Origin: Lederbergia galactosidilytica
GTDB taxonomy: Bacteria > Bacillota > Bacilli > Bacillales > Bacillaceae_C
Assembly (NCBI RefSeq): GCF_017873565.1
Contig: NZ_JAGGKH010000004.1
Coordinates: forward strand, 62,001-126,000
Direction: 5' to 3'
Length of the DNA: 64,000 nt
This document shows, one piece after another, positions 7,831 through 15,786 of the stretch. Within the stretch, counting starts at the first letter, position 1. Each line of letters starts with the position of its first letter. The translations under genes were made by a program, and so were the position numbers. Below the pieces are notes generated by a model that was given only the letters and a program-made list of their open reading frames with translations, ran no database searches and was not told the DNA's origin.

Positions 7831-9186
7831 ATGAATTTGACTGCAATGAAACTAGAAAAATTAACTTTAAAAGAGAAAATTAGTTATGGATATGGTGATC
7901 TGGCCTCCAACTTTGTATGGGGAATGGCAACAAGCTATTTATTATTTTTTTATACTGATATTTTTGGTATATCTGCTGCTGCTGTAGGAACCTTATTTCT
8001 AATCACACGAATTTGGGATGCGGTCAACGATCCGCTAATGGGAATTCTTGTCGATAGAACTAGGACGAAACACGGGAAAGCACGACCTTATTTATTATAT
8101 TTAGCCGTTCCCTTTGGAATTATCAGTGTTTTAACATTTATAACACCAAATTTTTCAGACACAGGGAAATTGATCTATGCTTACGTCACTTATACATTAC
8201 TAGGGATGATTTATACAGGGATAAATTTGCCATATGGAACACTAATGACCATGATGACAAGAGATTCAAATGAAAAAGGACAATTAGGTAGTTTTCGTTC
8301 TGCTGGTAGATCCATAGGCGGCATCATCGTCGCAGCTGTAACACTTCCATTAGCTAGTTTCCTTGGAAATGGCAACCAACAAATTGGCTTTCCACTTGTG
8401 ATGACGATCTATTCTATCATTGGAGTCGCTTTATTCTTACTAACTTTTAAAAATTGCAAGGAAAAAATTGCACAGCCATTCCAAAAAGGTTCTGCCCCTA
8501 AGATAGGGAAATCATTAAAGGCCATGTTCAAAAACCAACCTTGGGTGATTGTTGCACTGAATGCATTATTGTGGTTTACACGTTTAGGCGTGATGAATGC
8601 GATTACAATTTACTATGTAAATTATGTTGTGGGAAAACCAGCTTTAGTGCCTGTCTTCTTAACCTTATTAAATGTTGCCAACTTAGTAGGGGCAATGATA
8701 GCACCGTTTTTATTAAAGCGTTTAGGAAGTAGGAATGCTAGTATCACTCTGTACTCAATTGTTGTTGTCTTATTAGTTTTAATGTATTTTGTTGAGGGAT
8801 ACTCTACTTTCCTTTTTGGTACATTATTTTTCCTTATAAATGTACTCATTGGATTTGGTGAACCTGCCAACCTAACGATGTTAGGTGATAGTATTGACTA
8901 TCAAGAATGGAAATTTAAACATCGAGTAGAAGGATTACTTTATTCATCCTATAGCTTTGCAACTAAATTCGGAGTTGCAATTGGATCTGCCTTTGTAGCA
9001 TATGCATTAGGATGGGCAGGTTATGATCCTACCGCATTAACAGATCAAGCGATCAGTATGATTAAAATTTTAATGATCGTTGCACCAATCGCGATTACAG
9101 TAGTGGAAATTTTCGTCTTGTATTTCTATAAATTGGATAAGACACATGCTCAAATTACGAAAGAGATTGCCGAACGCAGTGCATAA
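7831..9186 (+). CDS. GPH-family sugar:cation symporter
   Basis: Twelve-helix secondary transporter of 451 residues in the glycoside-pentoside-hexuronide:cation family (MelB, XynP, YjmB). The diagnostic N-terminal stretch is KISYGYGDLASNFVWG, followed by ITRIWDAVNDPLMG with the acidic cation-site residues and DRTRTKHGKARPYLL in the first cytoplasmic loop. DSIDYQEWKFKHRVEG is the typical loop before the last helices. It imports a glycoside or uronide with Na+ or H+. Start uncertain: the ATG at 7831 has GGGAG directly abutting it, while the in-frame TTG two codons on has better spacing. Divergent from the epimerase. Confidence 0.88.
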   Translation: MNLTAMKLEKLTLKEKISYGYGDLASNFVWGMATSYLLFFYTDIFGISAAAVGTLFLITRIWDAVNDPLMGILVDRTRTKHGKARPYLLYLAVPFGIISVLTFITPNFSDTGKLIYAYVTYTLLGMIYTGINLPYGTLMTMMTRDSNEKGQLGSFRSAGRSIGGIIVAAVTLPLASFLGNGNQQIGFPLVMTIYSIIGVALFLLTFKNCKEKIAQPFQKGSAPKIGKSLKAMFKNQPWVIVALNALLWFTRLGVMNAITIYYVNYVVGKPALVPVFLTLLNVANLVGAMIAPFLLKRLGSRNASITLYSIVVVLLVLMYFVEGYSTFLFGTLFFLINVLIGFGEPANLTMLGDSIDYQEWKFKHRVEGLLYSSYSFATKFGVAIGSAFVAYALGWAGYDPTALTDQAISMIKILMIVAPIAITVVEIFVLYFYKLDKTHAQITKEIAERSA

Positions 9187-9384
9187 GTGAATGCCCCCTT
9201 AACACCCTTTCGAGTTGTTTGAAAAAGGGGCTTCCTGTTTCATGAACCATTGCATACTGGGGTTGTGCCTATATGTTTACACAGTCTCCACAGACATAGA
9301 GTATACTGTTCGGACACAACCTTGCCCTACAGTTATGACTATTGAAGTTTAGCAAATATACTGACCTTTCATTAATAAAAGAGA

Positions 9385-9418
9385 GAAGGATCTTTATCTC
9401 CTCTGAATAAGATCCTTC
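9385..9418. terminator. Bidirectional terminator between symporter and methyltransferase
   Basis: GAAGGATCTT (9385-9394) and AAGATCCTTC (9409-9418) form a perfect 10-bp stem, with pyrimidine-rich T tracts on either side. It serves the minus-strand methyltransferase and possibly the plus-strand symporter. Confidence 0.75.
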
Positions 9419-9430
9419 CCTTCTTTCTTA

Positions 9431-10033
9431 CTATAGTCGATAAATTAGAAACCGCTCATTCTTATTCTCTTCATACAAGCCAACTACTTGTATTTCCCGG
9501 TAAATTTCGAATGGTGTATGTGTCTCCAAAAACTCAAGATAATCAACTGATGGATAATATAGAATTAGCTCAACAGGACGTGGGTTCTGCTTTATCGATA
9601 GGAGAATTTGCCCAACAACTTTTTTAAATATATGCACAGCAAATGGGTTAAAAAAGTAAAAACGATTATCCTGTAGTTGCACCTCATAGGTTTCTGCTGG
9701 ACAGCATTTAAATTGAATAGAATCAGGTTTCCCACCATTTTTCTCTCGATAACGTAGTAAATTAGCCTCCGCTTCCTCACATCGTTTCTTACTCACTTCT
9801 ATTCCTGTCCCAGATAATCCAAAACGGTAATGGAGATAAAATAAGAGACGGCCTTTGCCACAACCATAGTCAACTATTCGCTCCTCACTCGTCCATTCAT
9901 ATTGATGAAAAAGTGTATCAAGCGCCTGATATGGTGTCGCCTCATATGGATGATATTGAGCTAAACGGAGAGACCAATCTTGCGTACCTGTCGTCTCAAT
10001 ACCTAGCAGGCGATCGTATTCTTGTTCATTCAA
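9431..10033 (-). CDS. Class I SAM-dependent methyltransferase
   Basis: About 200 residues. SAM-binding motif I is RIVDYGCGKGRLLFYL, and the acidic ribose-binding residue follows in GTGIEVSKKRCEEAEANL. The later FYFFNPFAVHIFKKVV resembles the family of small Bacillus methyltransferases with an NPF motif in place of the classical NPPY. The substrate is unknown. The frame opens with TTG at 10039, but GAGGGG sits 8 bases before a second TTG at 10033 (LNEQEYDRLL), which I take as the start. Single gene with its own terminator. Confidence 0.75.
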   Translation of the reverse strand: MNEQEYDRLLGIETTGTQDWSLRLAQYHPYEATPYQALDTLFHQYEWTSEERIVDYGCGKGRLLFYLHYRFGLSGTGIEVSKKRCEEAEANLLRYREKNGGKPDSIQFKCCPAETYEVQLQDNRFYFFNPFAVHIFKKVVGQILLSIKQNPRPVELILYYPSVDYLEFLETHTPFEIYREIQVVGLYEENKNERFLIYRL

Positions 10034-10261
10034 TCTCAAAACCCCTCACTTACTTTTCGCGAAATATTCGTTATCAAAACCACTGTATAGAGCATCCAAA
10101 CAGCTGTATTACCATACTCTTCATCATAACGAATGATCCTTCGGCTCACCCATTTCTAACTTCTTAACCTAGAGTTGCTGAACTTCGGAACCTCATTGGG
10201 CTTCATGGTGAATGAAGTAACCTAAGTCTGAATGGCGAAGCTTACAAGACGAATAGGCATT

Positions 10262-11245
10262 TCACATAATTCTTGAGATAAACATTGTCGCAATGCCAAA
10301 ATAAATAAGCAACGAAAGAATATCATTAATTGTCGTAATTAACGGACCTGAGGCAACAGCGGGATCAGCTTTACACTTATAAAGAATAAGCGGAATAATC
10401 GTACCAGCAAGTGTTCCGATAATCAGAGTAGCCAACAACGAAATACCGACGACAAATCCGAGCATGAAGCTTCCTCTCCACACATACGCAACAATGGCAA
10501 TAATGATGGCACAAGTGAGACCAATAATGATGCCGACCAATAACTCTCTCCATAAAAGTTTCGTAGCTTTTTTCAGATCCAGTTTTTCAGAGACAAGTCC
10601 ACGGACGACCACTGCCAATGATTGTGTACCCGTATTTCCAGTCATCCCTGCAATCATCGGCATAAAGAAAGCAAGAGCTACCACTTTTTCTAATGTTTCT
10701 TCAAAACTTTCAATGATCCCACCAGAAATCAGTCCAATAAATAATAATAAAATAAGCCATGGGAGCCTTTTACCAGCTGCTACGAGCGGATGGGTATGAA
10801 AATCAATTTCCTTGCCAGATGCTGTAAGCTTCCCGATATCTTCATCTGCCTCCTGATGAATAACATCAATAATATCTTCTACATGAATAATCCCCATCAA
10901 TTGTTTCCACTTATTAACAACGGGAATTGAAACAAGATCTTTATCTCGGAAAACTTTGGCTGCTTCTTCTTGGTCCAAATCTGCTGGAAAATAAACAAGA
11001 TTCTTTTTCATAATATCCGCAAGCCCCTCCGTATCGCTTGCCGCTAATAATTCACGTACCGATAATACACCTGTTAACTGTTGATCGGTATCAACCATAT
11101 AGACATAATGAATATTTCTTTTCCCTTGTACTTGTTCTCTTAAATGAAGAATAGCTTGCTCTACTGTACATGATTCCTGCAAAGCAACATATCCTTGTTT
11201 CATTAATGTTCCTGTTGTTTCATGTTCATAAATATTGTGATTCAT
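10262..11245 (-). CDS. mgtE: MgtE-type Mg2+ transporter lacking the N domain
   Basis: Inner-membrane Mg2+ channel/transporter of 327 residues, about 125 shorter than usual. It begins almost directly with two CBS domains (about 14-135: QGYVALQESCTVEQAILHL and FRDKDLVSIPVVNKWKQLMG). The five-helix pore domain (about 155-327) follows, with the family signatures PMIAGMTGNTGTQSLAVVVR and DPAVASGPLITTINDI. The superhelical MgtE_N gating domain is absent, and no remnant of it lies upstream. AAGGAGG sits 5 bases before the ATG. It is preceded by a 25-codon leader ORF, a dispersed repeat and an M-box riboswitch, all in the same direction. Confidence 0.9.
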   Translation of the reverse strand: MNHNIYEHETTGTLMKQGYVALQESCTVEQAILHLREQVQGKRNIHYVYMVDTDQQLTGVLSVRELLAASDTEGLADIMKKNLVYFPADLDQEEAAKVFRDKDLVSIPVVNKWKQLMGIIHVEDIIDVIHQEADEDIGKLTASGKEIDFHTHPLVAAGKRLPWLILLLFIGLISGGIIESFEETLEKVVALAFFMPMIAGMTGNTGTQSLAVVVRGLVSEKLDLKKATKLLWRELLVGIIIGLTCAIIIAIVAYVWRGSFMLGFVVGISLLATLIIGTLAGTIIPLILYKCKADPAVASGPLITTINDILSLLIYFGIATMFISRIM

Positions 11246-11260
11246 GATGAGTACCTCCTT

Positions 11261-11338
11261 CTAAAGATGATCACCCCAAGGTGAGGGGATATTGGTTTTA
11301 ACTTTTAGCCATAAACTACCTTCTGGGGGGTCCGCCAT
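11261..11338 (-). CDS. 25-codon leader ORF upstream of mgtE (candidate Mg2+-sensing peptide)
   Basis: Minus-strand ATG at 11338 with a perfect AAAGGAGGTGAT eight bases upstream. The peptide begins MADPPEGSLWLKVK and ends IPSPWGDHL; its TAG stop is 15 bp before the mgtE ATG. The acidic/proline-rich first residues (D-P-P-E) and the later P-S-P resemble in character the enterobacterial MgtL leader, whose Pro/Asp/Glu codons destabilise ribosomes at low Mg2+. The RNA can form competing hairpins: GGGG at the leader start with the CCCC of the Pro codons, and CCCCTCACCTTGGGG near its end. Expression and function are inferred, not shown. Confidence 0.6.
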   Translation of the reverse strand: MADPPEGSLWLKVKTNIPSPWGDHL

Positions 11339-11414
11339 CCCCATCACCTCCTTTCATCTTAGACACGAAATCCTCACAGATCTTTTTTACCATAAAGCCT
11401 AATACCTGAACCAA

Positions 11415-11667
11415 TTTCATAATAGAGATTATTAGCAATAAATCCGAACGACGTTGATTTCCGCTTCAGGTGGACGCTTTCCGGGGGGCGTGCGGTGAGC
11501 TTCCTCGTCGCTATATGCTCCTGCGGGATCTCACCTGTCACGCTAATCCCCCGAAGTCGCCACCTTCCGCTCCAATCAACTATGTTAAGGAAATACATGG
11601 ACTAACAATTCAATCTCCCTTAGCAATAACGTTCGTGTATTGATCATTAATAAGCAATGATGAAATT
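11415..11667. repeat. GC-rich dispersed intergenic repeat, copy 1
   Basis: About 250 bp, closely similar to 27322-27550. Both copies start with TTTCATAATAGAGAT and share CGTTGATTTNCGCTTCAGGTGG, CGTGCGGTGAGCTTC, TCTCACCTGTCACGCTAATC, TTCCGCTCCAATCAACTA and GTTCGTGTATTGATCAT. The core is much richer in GC than its surroundings and highly self-complementary (GTGAGC/TCTCACC; CGCTTCAGGTGG/CCACCTTCCGCTC). I recognise this as a type of repeat common in Bacillaceae intergenic regions. This copy lies inside the mgtE leader. The 74-codon frame across it is not a gene. Confidence 0.85.
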
Positions 11668-11679
11668 AATTCACTTTTA

Positions 11680-11718
11680 AAAAAATAAAAAACATCCCTC
11701 TCTACAAAGAAGGATGTT
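11680..11718 (-). terminator. Riboswitch expression-platform terminator
   Basis: On the minus strand AACATCCTTCT (11718 downward) pairs with AGAGGGATGTT (ending at 11691), followed by TTTTTATTTTTTT. It is an 11-bp stem with a long U-tract, placed about 90 nt after the M-box core, where attenuation of mgtE transcription would be expected. Confidence 0.85.
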
Positions 11719-11804
11719 CAACATTTGGGCCTACATAATGCCATTTACTCAAGTATTACCGCAGAATACGCGGATTAACTGAGTTTATTTCGTAGTGAAT
11801 AAAC

Positions 11805-11965
11805 CTCCTTCGCAGAGCTTTAGCACTATGTGGCATAGGATTGTTATCCAGCTACATTAAAAACCACCTTAAGTCGATGGTTCCTGTTGACCCATTGGAG
11901 TCTTTCGACATTTCTGGGCAGCAGCGTCTCTCCACATAGGAGCCTCACCTAGCGAGGATTCCGTA
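11805..11965 (-). ncRNA. M-box (ykoK leader) Mg2+ riboswitch
   Basis: Read on the minus strand, the sequence carries the conserved M-box blocks in order: GCTAGGTGAGGCTCCTATGT, GGAGAGACGCTGCTGCCCAG, CCAATGGGTCAACAGGAACC, ATCGACTTAAGGTGGTTTTT, AATGTAGCTGGAT and CCTATGCCACATAGTGCTAA ending AGCTCTGCGA. At high Mg2+ the M-box folds compactly and lets a downstream terminator form, switching off Mg2+ uptake genes. A promoter stands before it and an intrinsic terminator after it. The next coding units are the leader ORF and mgtE. Boundaries are approximate. Confidence 0.95.
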
Positions 11966-11982
11966 TAAAATTATCTATAACT

Positions 11983-12011
11983 AGTCTAGTAGCCATAAGC
12001 AAGATTGTCAA
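11983..12011 (-). promoter_or_regulatory. Sigma-A promoter of the M-box/mgtE transcript
   Basis: Minus strand: -35 TTGACA (12011-12006), exactly 17 bp of spacer, -10 TAGACT (11988-11983). Transcription would begin about 10-15 nt before the M-box core. Confidence 0.75.
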
Positions 12012-12061
12012 ACCTTATAGAATATCGTACAGATCACAAGCAGATTTGTTCATAAATCGAA

Positions 12062-13039
12062 TCATCGAGTACTGATTAAGGAAAAGGCCGCATCATACAG
12101 CTTTATTGTTTCTGCAAAACGTGCATTTAATGAATCAGTTCCCATCACAACAGAAATAAGTCTTGTTCCATCTCGTTCCACTGTTCCAATAAAACAATAA
12201 CCTGCTTCATCTGTAAAACCTGTTTTCAACCCATCGACTCCTCCATATTCAAGACTAGAGCCAACTCCAGGAAGCATCAGATTTGTATTTCCATACGTAT
12301 TTTCACCAAACATCAATATTGGTTTCTCTGCTGTTTCTAGAATTTCAGGATATTTAATAAGCAAACGCTGGGCTAAACGAGCAAGATCTTGTGCAGACAT
12401 TTGATTGTCCTCATTCGTTCCTCCCGTTGAACGGTATTTCCCTAAATCACGATTATTTAGTCCGGAACTGTTCACAAATTGGCTTTGATCCAAACCTAAC
12501 TGGCCAGCCCTTTCATTCATAAGTTTTACGAATGCTCCTTCACTTCCTGCTACTGTTTCAGCCAGGGCGATTGCTGCATCATTCGCAGAATGGATAGCCA
12601 TCGCTTCAAATAATTCATGCACTGTATAGGTTTGTCCTTGCTGCAAAGAAACCGCCGCTAAACCTGGGCTATTGGCAATCATTTGTACATACTCACTTGG
12701 GGTAACAGCTTGATCCCAACTTATTTCCTGACTTTCAATCGCTTCTAGGACAAGTAGCTCAGTCATAATTTTCGACATACTTGCTGGCGGCAAGGCTTGA
12801 TCCTTATTTTTCTCATACAACACATGCCCTGTATTAGCATCAAGCAAAATAACAGATTTCGCTTGAATCGATAGTTCCGGTAGAGTAATCCTCTCTGGTA
12901 GAGTTTTCTCTAAATTGCTTCTTTCTACGGCTGAAAAGGGGGTCGAGATTCTCTCTTTCGCTGAGCCATCATGCTGAAAGAATAGAAACCCAATTCCCCC
13001 AATTATTAATACACCTATCCATATCGAAAATCGCTTCAT
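12062..13039 (-). CDS. D-alanyl-D-alanine carboxypeptidase (S11, DacF/PBP5-like)
   Basis: 325-residue low-molecular-weight penicillin-binding protein that trims the terminal D-Ala from peptidoglycan stem peptides outside the membrane. One N-terminal hydrophobic helix (about 3-21) acts as signal or anchor. The three catalytic boxes are present: SMSK (Ser87, Lys90), SAN (151-153) and KTG (272-274). It is shorter than classical DacA because it ends soon after the transpeptidase fold and lacks the PBP5 C-terminal domain. The start is an ATG at 13039 with AAGGAG upstream. It is divergent from the YngK-like gene. No sporulation neighbours are seen, so it need not be DacF proper. Confidence 0.87.
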   Translation of the reverse strand: MKRFSIWIGVLIIGGIGFLFFQHDGSAKERISTPFSAVERSNLEKTLPERITLPELSIQAKSVILLDANTGHVLYEKNKDQALPPASMSKIMTELLVLEAIESQEISWDQAVTPSEYVQMIANSPGLAAVSLQQGQTYTVHELFEAMAIHSANDAAIALAETVAGSEGAFVKLMNERAGQLGLDQSQFVNSSGLNNRDLGKYRSTGGTNEDNQMSAQDLARLAQRLLIKYPEILETAEKPILMFGENTYGNTNLMLPGVGSSLEYGGVDGLKTGFTDEAGYCFIGTVERDGTRLISVVMGTDSLNARFAETIKLYDAAFSLISTR

Positions 13040-13480
13040 TTATATTCTCCTTGCTACGGTAAATCCTATTTTTATAGAAAAATAGTCTATCTAAACATTC
13101 CTTTATATTACCATCTCTTACTAGATAAAAAAACAGCCCCTTTACTTTAGGTAAAATTCAAACTTCTCTCCCATTTAACTGTTAACAATTCTAAGAACAA
13201 TATAATTGGTCCTTTATACAAGCCATCCCCTTAGAACTGCAAGCTAATCCCTATTAAAAACGGCGTATTTGCGTAAATAGGTAATTGTATAAGAAATATT
13301 GATTTTTACGTTGAAAGATTCGCACCTAGGAATGAATTTTAGATCCTTTAAAAATTCATATGTCTATTTATTTTAAAAGACTCATAGATATAAAAAGAGC
13401 CCGCAATAGGACAAGTATATCTATGATCCGTCCTTTTCATATTTATAATGGGCTAAAAATGAAAGAAGGGTAGGAAGAAA
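13040..13480. other. Gene-free stretch between carboxypeptidase and YngK-like gene
   Basis: About 440 bp of AT-rich sequence without a convincing frame, repeat or RNA. It must contain the divergent promoters of both flanking genes, but no pair of boxes stands out. GAAAGAAGGG (13459-13468) precedes the plus-strand gene. Confidence 0.4.
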
Positions 13481-15013
13481 ATGACGTACTTGAAAATGAT
13501 TTTAGTAGGAGTTCCACTAAGCATTCTATTATTCGCTAGTTCTAGCCCTACGCAGGCTGCTAGCCAAGTTCCAAAAGAAGAAATGAGAGCCTCCTGGATT
13601 TCGACCGTTACCAATATTGATATGAAAGCAGGAATGTCTAAAGAAGAATTTACCGCATGGGCAAAATCAACCATGCAAACACTCGAAAAGAAGAACTTTA
13701 ATACGGTGATTTTTCAAGTAAAGCCAACTTCTGATGCCTTATATCCTTCAAAACTAGCACCATGGTCTAGTTATATTACAGGAAAAAAACAGGGAACAGA
13801 TCCAGGTTATGACCCTTTGCAAATTATGCTAGATGCAGCTCATGAGCATGGGTTGGAATTACATGCATGGATCAATCCTTATCGTGTGACAATGGTAAGC
13901 CAAGGATTGGAAGACTTAGCAAGTCATAACATCGCCATCCAGCATCCTGAATGGGTAGTGAAACACGGGCAACAGTATTATTTAGACCCTGGGCTTCCTA
14001 GTGTACAAGCCTATCTAGTCGATACGGTAAAAGAATTAGTGATCAACTATGATGTCGATGCTGTCCATATGGATGATTACTTTTATCCAGGAGTTAATTT
14101 TTCCGATCAAGAAACATATGAAAAATACGGAAGTGGATTTGCTGATATCGGGGATTGGCGTAGACATAATGTAAGTACGCTTGTGGATGATATTAATCAA
14201 CATATTAAAGCGATCAAACCATGGGTGCAGTTCGGTATTTCTCCTTCAGGGATTTGGCGAAATCAAACTGATGATCCAACTGGTAGCGCAACAAATGGTA
14301 ATGGTCATTATGATCAATTATTTGCAGATTCCCGGCAATGGATTCAAGAAGGTTCCGTTGATTATATTACTCCACAAATCTATTGGTCGCGGCAATTAGC
14401 TGTTGCAAGCTACTCCGTTTTATTAGATTGGTGGAGTAAGCAAATAGAAACACATGCCACTGTTCATCCTGTCCATCTCTATATTGGTATGGCAGATTAT
14501 AAAGTGAATAATAACTTTGATACCGCTTGGGAGAACCCGCGTGAACTTCCTGAGCAAATTCTTGATAATCGCGCCAATGGGGGCGCAAAGGGGCAAATGC
14601 ACTTTACTTTACGAGATATTTTAAACAATCCACTTGGTTATGCTGACATTGTAAAGAAAGAAATATATACAGCAAAAGCATTAACTCCCGCTACTTCTTG
14701 GAATGGAAACAAACAACCAAAAAAGCCGATCAATGTCGATGTGGACAAGCAAGGGAATTCGGTTAAAATTATGATTGATAATAAAAAGCGAACAGATGCG
14801 AAAAAATATGTCATCTATCGATTTGAAGGTAATAAAGCAGGAGATTATCAGAATCCGGAAAATATCGCTGGAATAATCTATGATCAACAAGGAACAGCAA
14901 CCTTTATCGATCAAGATATTGATCCCAGCAAAAGGTATACGTATGGTGTTACATCTATTTCCCATACAGGTATTGAGAGTAAAGATGCGAAAGAGAAAAA
15001 GACTAAAAAATAA
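13481..15013 (+). CDS. Secreted glycoside hydrolase-like protein (GHL10/DUF187, YngK-like)
   Basis: 510 residues, which as I recall is the length of Bacillus subtilis YngK. The signal peptide covers about residues 1-26, with the cleavage site near TQAAS. The GHL10 (DUF187) barrel spans about 30-390, beginning EEMRASWISTVTNIDM. Barrel-strand motifs are NTVIFQVKPTSDALYPS, LHAWINPYRV, VDAVHMDDYFYPG and VQFGISPSGIWRNQ. The acidic residues in MDDY and the Glu/Asp-rich loops are plausible catalytic residues. The last 110 residues look like a fibronectin-type domain. It probably cleaves an extracellular or wall polysaccharide; the substrate is unproven. Confidence 0.87.
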   Translation: MTYLKMILVGVPLSILLFASSSPTQAASQVPKEEMRASWISTVTNIDMKAGMSKEEFTAWAKSTMQTLEKKNFNTVIFQVKPTSDALYPSKLAPWSSYITGKKQGTDPGYDPLQIMLDAAHEHGLELHAWINPYRVTMVSQGLEDLASHNIAIQHPEWVVKHGQQYYLDPGLPSVQAYLVDTVKELVINYDVDAVHMDDYFYPGVNFSDQETYEKYGSGFADIGDWRRHNVSTLVDDINQHIKAIKPWVQFGISPSGIWRNQTDDPTGSATNGNGHYDQLFADSRQWIQEGSVDYITPQIYWSRQLAVASYSVLLDWWSKQIETHATVHPVHLYIGMADYKVNNNFDTAWENPRELPEQILDNRANGGAKGQMHFTLRDILNNPLGYADIVKKEIYTAKALTPATSWNGNKQPKKPINVDVDKQGNSVKIMIDNKKRTDAKKYVIYRFEGNKAGDYQNPENIAGIIYDQQGTATFIDQDIDPSKRYTYGVTSISHTGIESKDAKEKKTKK

Positions 15014-15124
15014 ACAGGAATTCCAACAAAAAGGATCTTAAAATTTTAATAAAAGCAGTGAAGATAAACTTTCATGTCATCATAGTTAAAAGTTGGAAGT
15101 CCTGATTCGAAAGGTGTATTTCCT

Positions 15125-15553
15125 TTGACCAATCATATAAGATTAGCAACTGTATACGATGCTGAAGAACTTTCCATACTCAATCAGGAATTCAACGGAG
15201 GCACTAGAAGATCTAGCTTAGAAATCAAAGATAGACTCGTACAAGGTAAAGAGTTAGTTGCGGTAGCCAGCGAGAATGACAAACTGGTGGGATTTGCCTG
15301 TGCGCAATATTTCACCTCCTTTTGCTATGATGAACCACAAGGAGAAATAACCGAGATGTATGTCCGAGAATCAGCACGGAGAAAAGGAATTGCTACTTCT
15401 TTAATAGCGATTTTAGAAAAAAAACTGCAGGATCTTCAAGTGAGAGAAGTAAAAATCTTAACTGGCACGAACAATCTAGAGGCCTTACAGACTTATACAA
15501 AATCCCATTATGCAAAACAGGAGGAAACGGTTCTCTTCAAAGAGCTAGACTAA
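15125..15553 (+). CDS. GNAT-family N-acetyltransferase
   Basis: 142-residue single-domain acetyltransferase. The N-terminal IRLATVYDAEELSILNQEF is the usual first strand-helix of the fold. Motif A is EITEMYVRESARRKGIATSL, with the R-x-x-G-I/T pyrophosphate loop. It resembles aminoglycoside/small-amine acetyltransferases of the AAC(6') type, but the substrate cannot be deduced. The start is TTG, with AAAGGTG eight bases upstream. A dispersed hairpin repeat follows 12 bp after the stop. Confidence 0.78.
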   Translation: MTNHIRLATVYDAEELSILNQEFNGGTRRSSLEIKDRLVQGKELVAVASENDKLVGFACAQYFTSFCYDEPQGEITEMYVRESARRKGIATSLIAILEKKLQDLQVREVKILTGTNNLEALQTYTKSHYAKQEETVLFKELD

Positions 15554-15565
15554 TACCTGCTTCAC

Positions 15566-15673
15566 AAGGCTGGACATAGAAAAATGGCTCAGAGTACGAA
15601 CGATTTATTACCCTAACGAGGAAGATTCCCGAAGCGGGTTATATGTAGTCAAAACGCCTTTGTCCCAGCCTTG
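15566..15673 (+). repeat. Dispersed hairpin element, copy A
   Basis: Begins AAGGCTGGACATAG and ends TTTGTCCCAGCCTT, so its ends are inverted repeats. The interior has TTCCCGAAGCGGGTTATATG, shared in variant form with copies at 18761, 20612 and 41108. It directly follows the GNAT gene and can fold into one long hairpin. Confidence 0.8.
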
Positions 15674-15786
15674 TTTCCCCTCATTGCATTTGATCCCGAT
15701 AGGAAAACAACTTATAATAAAGTTCAACCATTCACTATAAAAGTAGCTAACTAGATGAATGTGAGTGAATATACAGGAGTTTGATG

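Noticed and set aside
9192-9322. Short inverted segments (GCCCCC/GGGGC and GGTTGTG/CACAACC) after the GPH symporter, considered as a terminator or riboswitch.
   Set aside because: Stems are short, loops long and no T-run follows. A better terminator is at 9385-9418.
11246-11400. A second riboswitch directly before mgtE.
   Set aside because: The sequence lacks any known riboswitch core; the structure is better explained by the 25-codon leader ORF and its local hairpins. The M-box lies farther upstream.
11374-11598. A 74-codon minus-strand frame near mgtE.
   Set aside because: It crosses the GC-rich repeat and is not open in the second copy at 27322; it is a by-product of the repeat.
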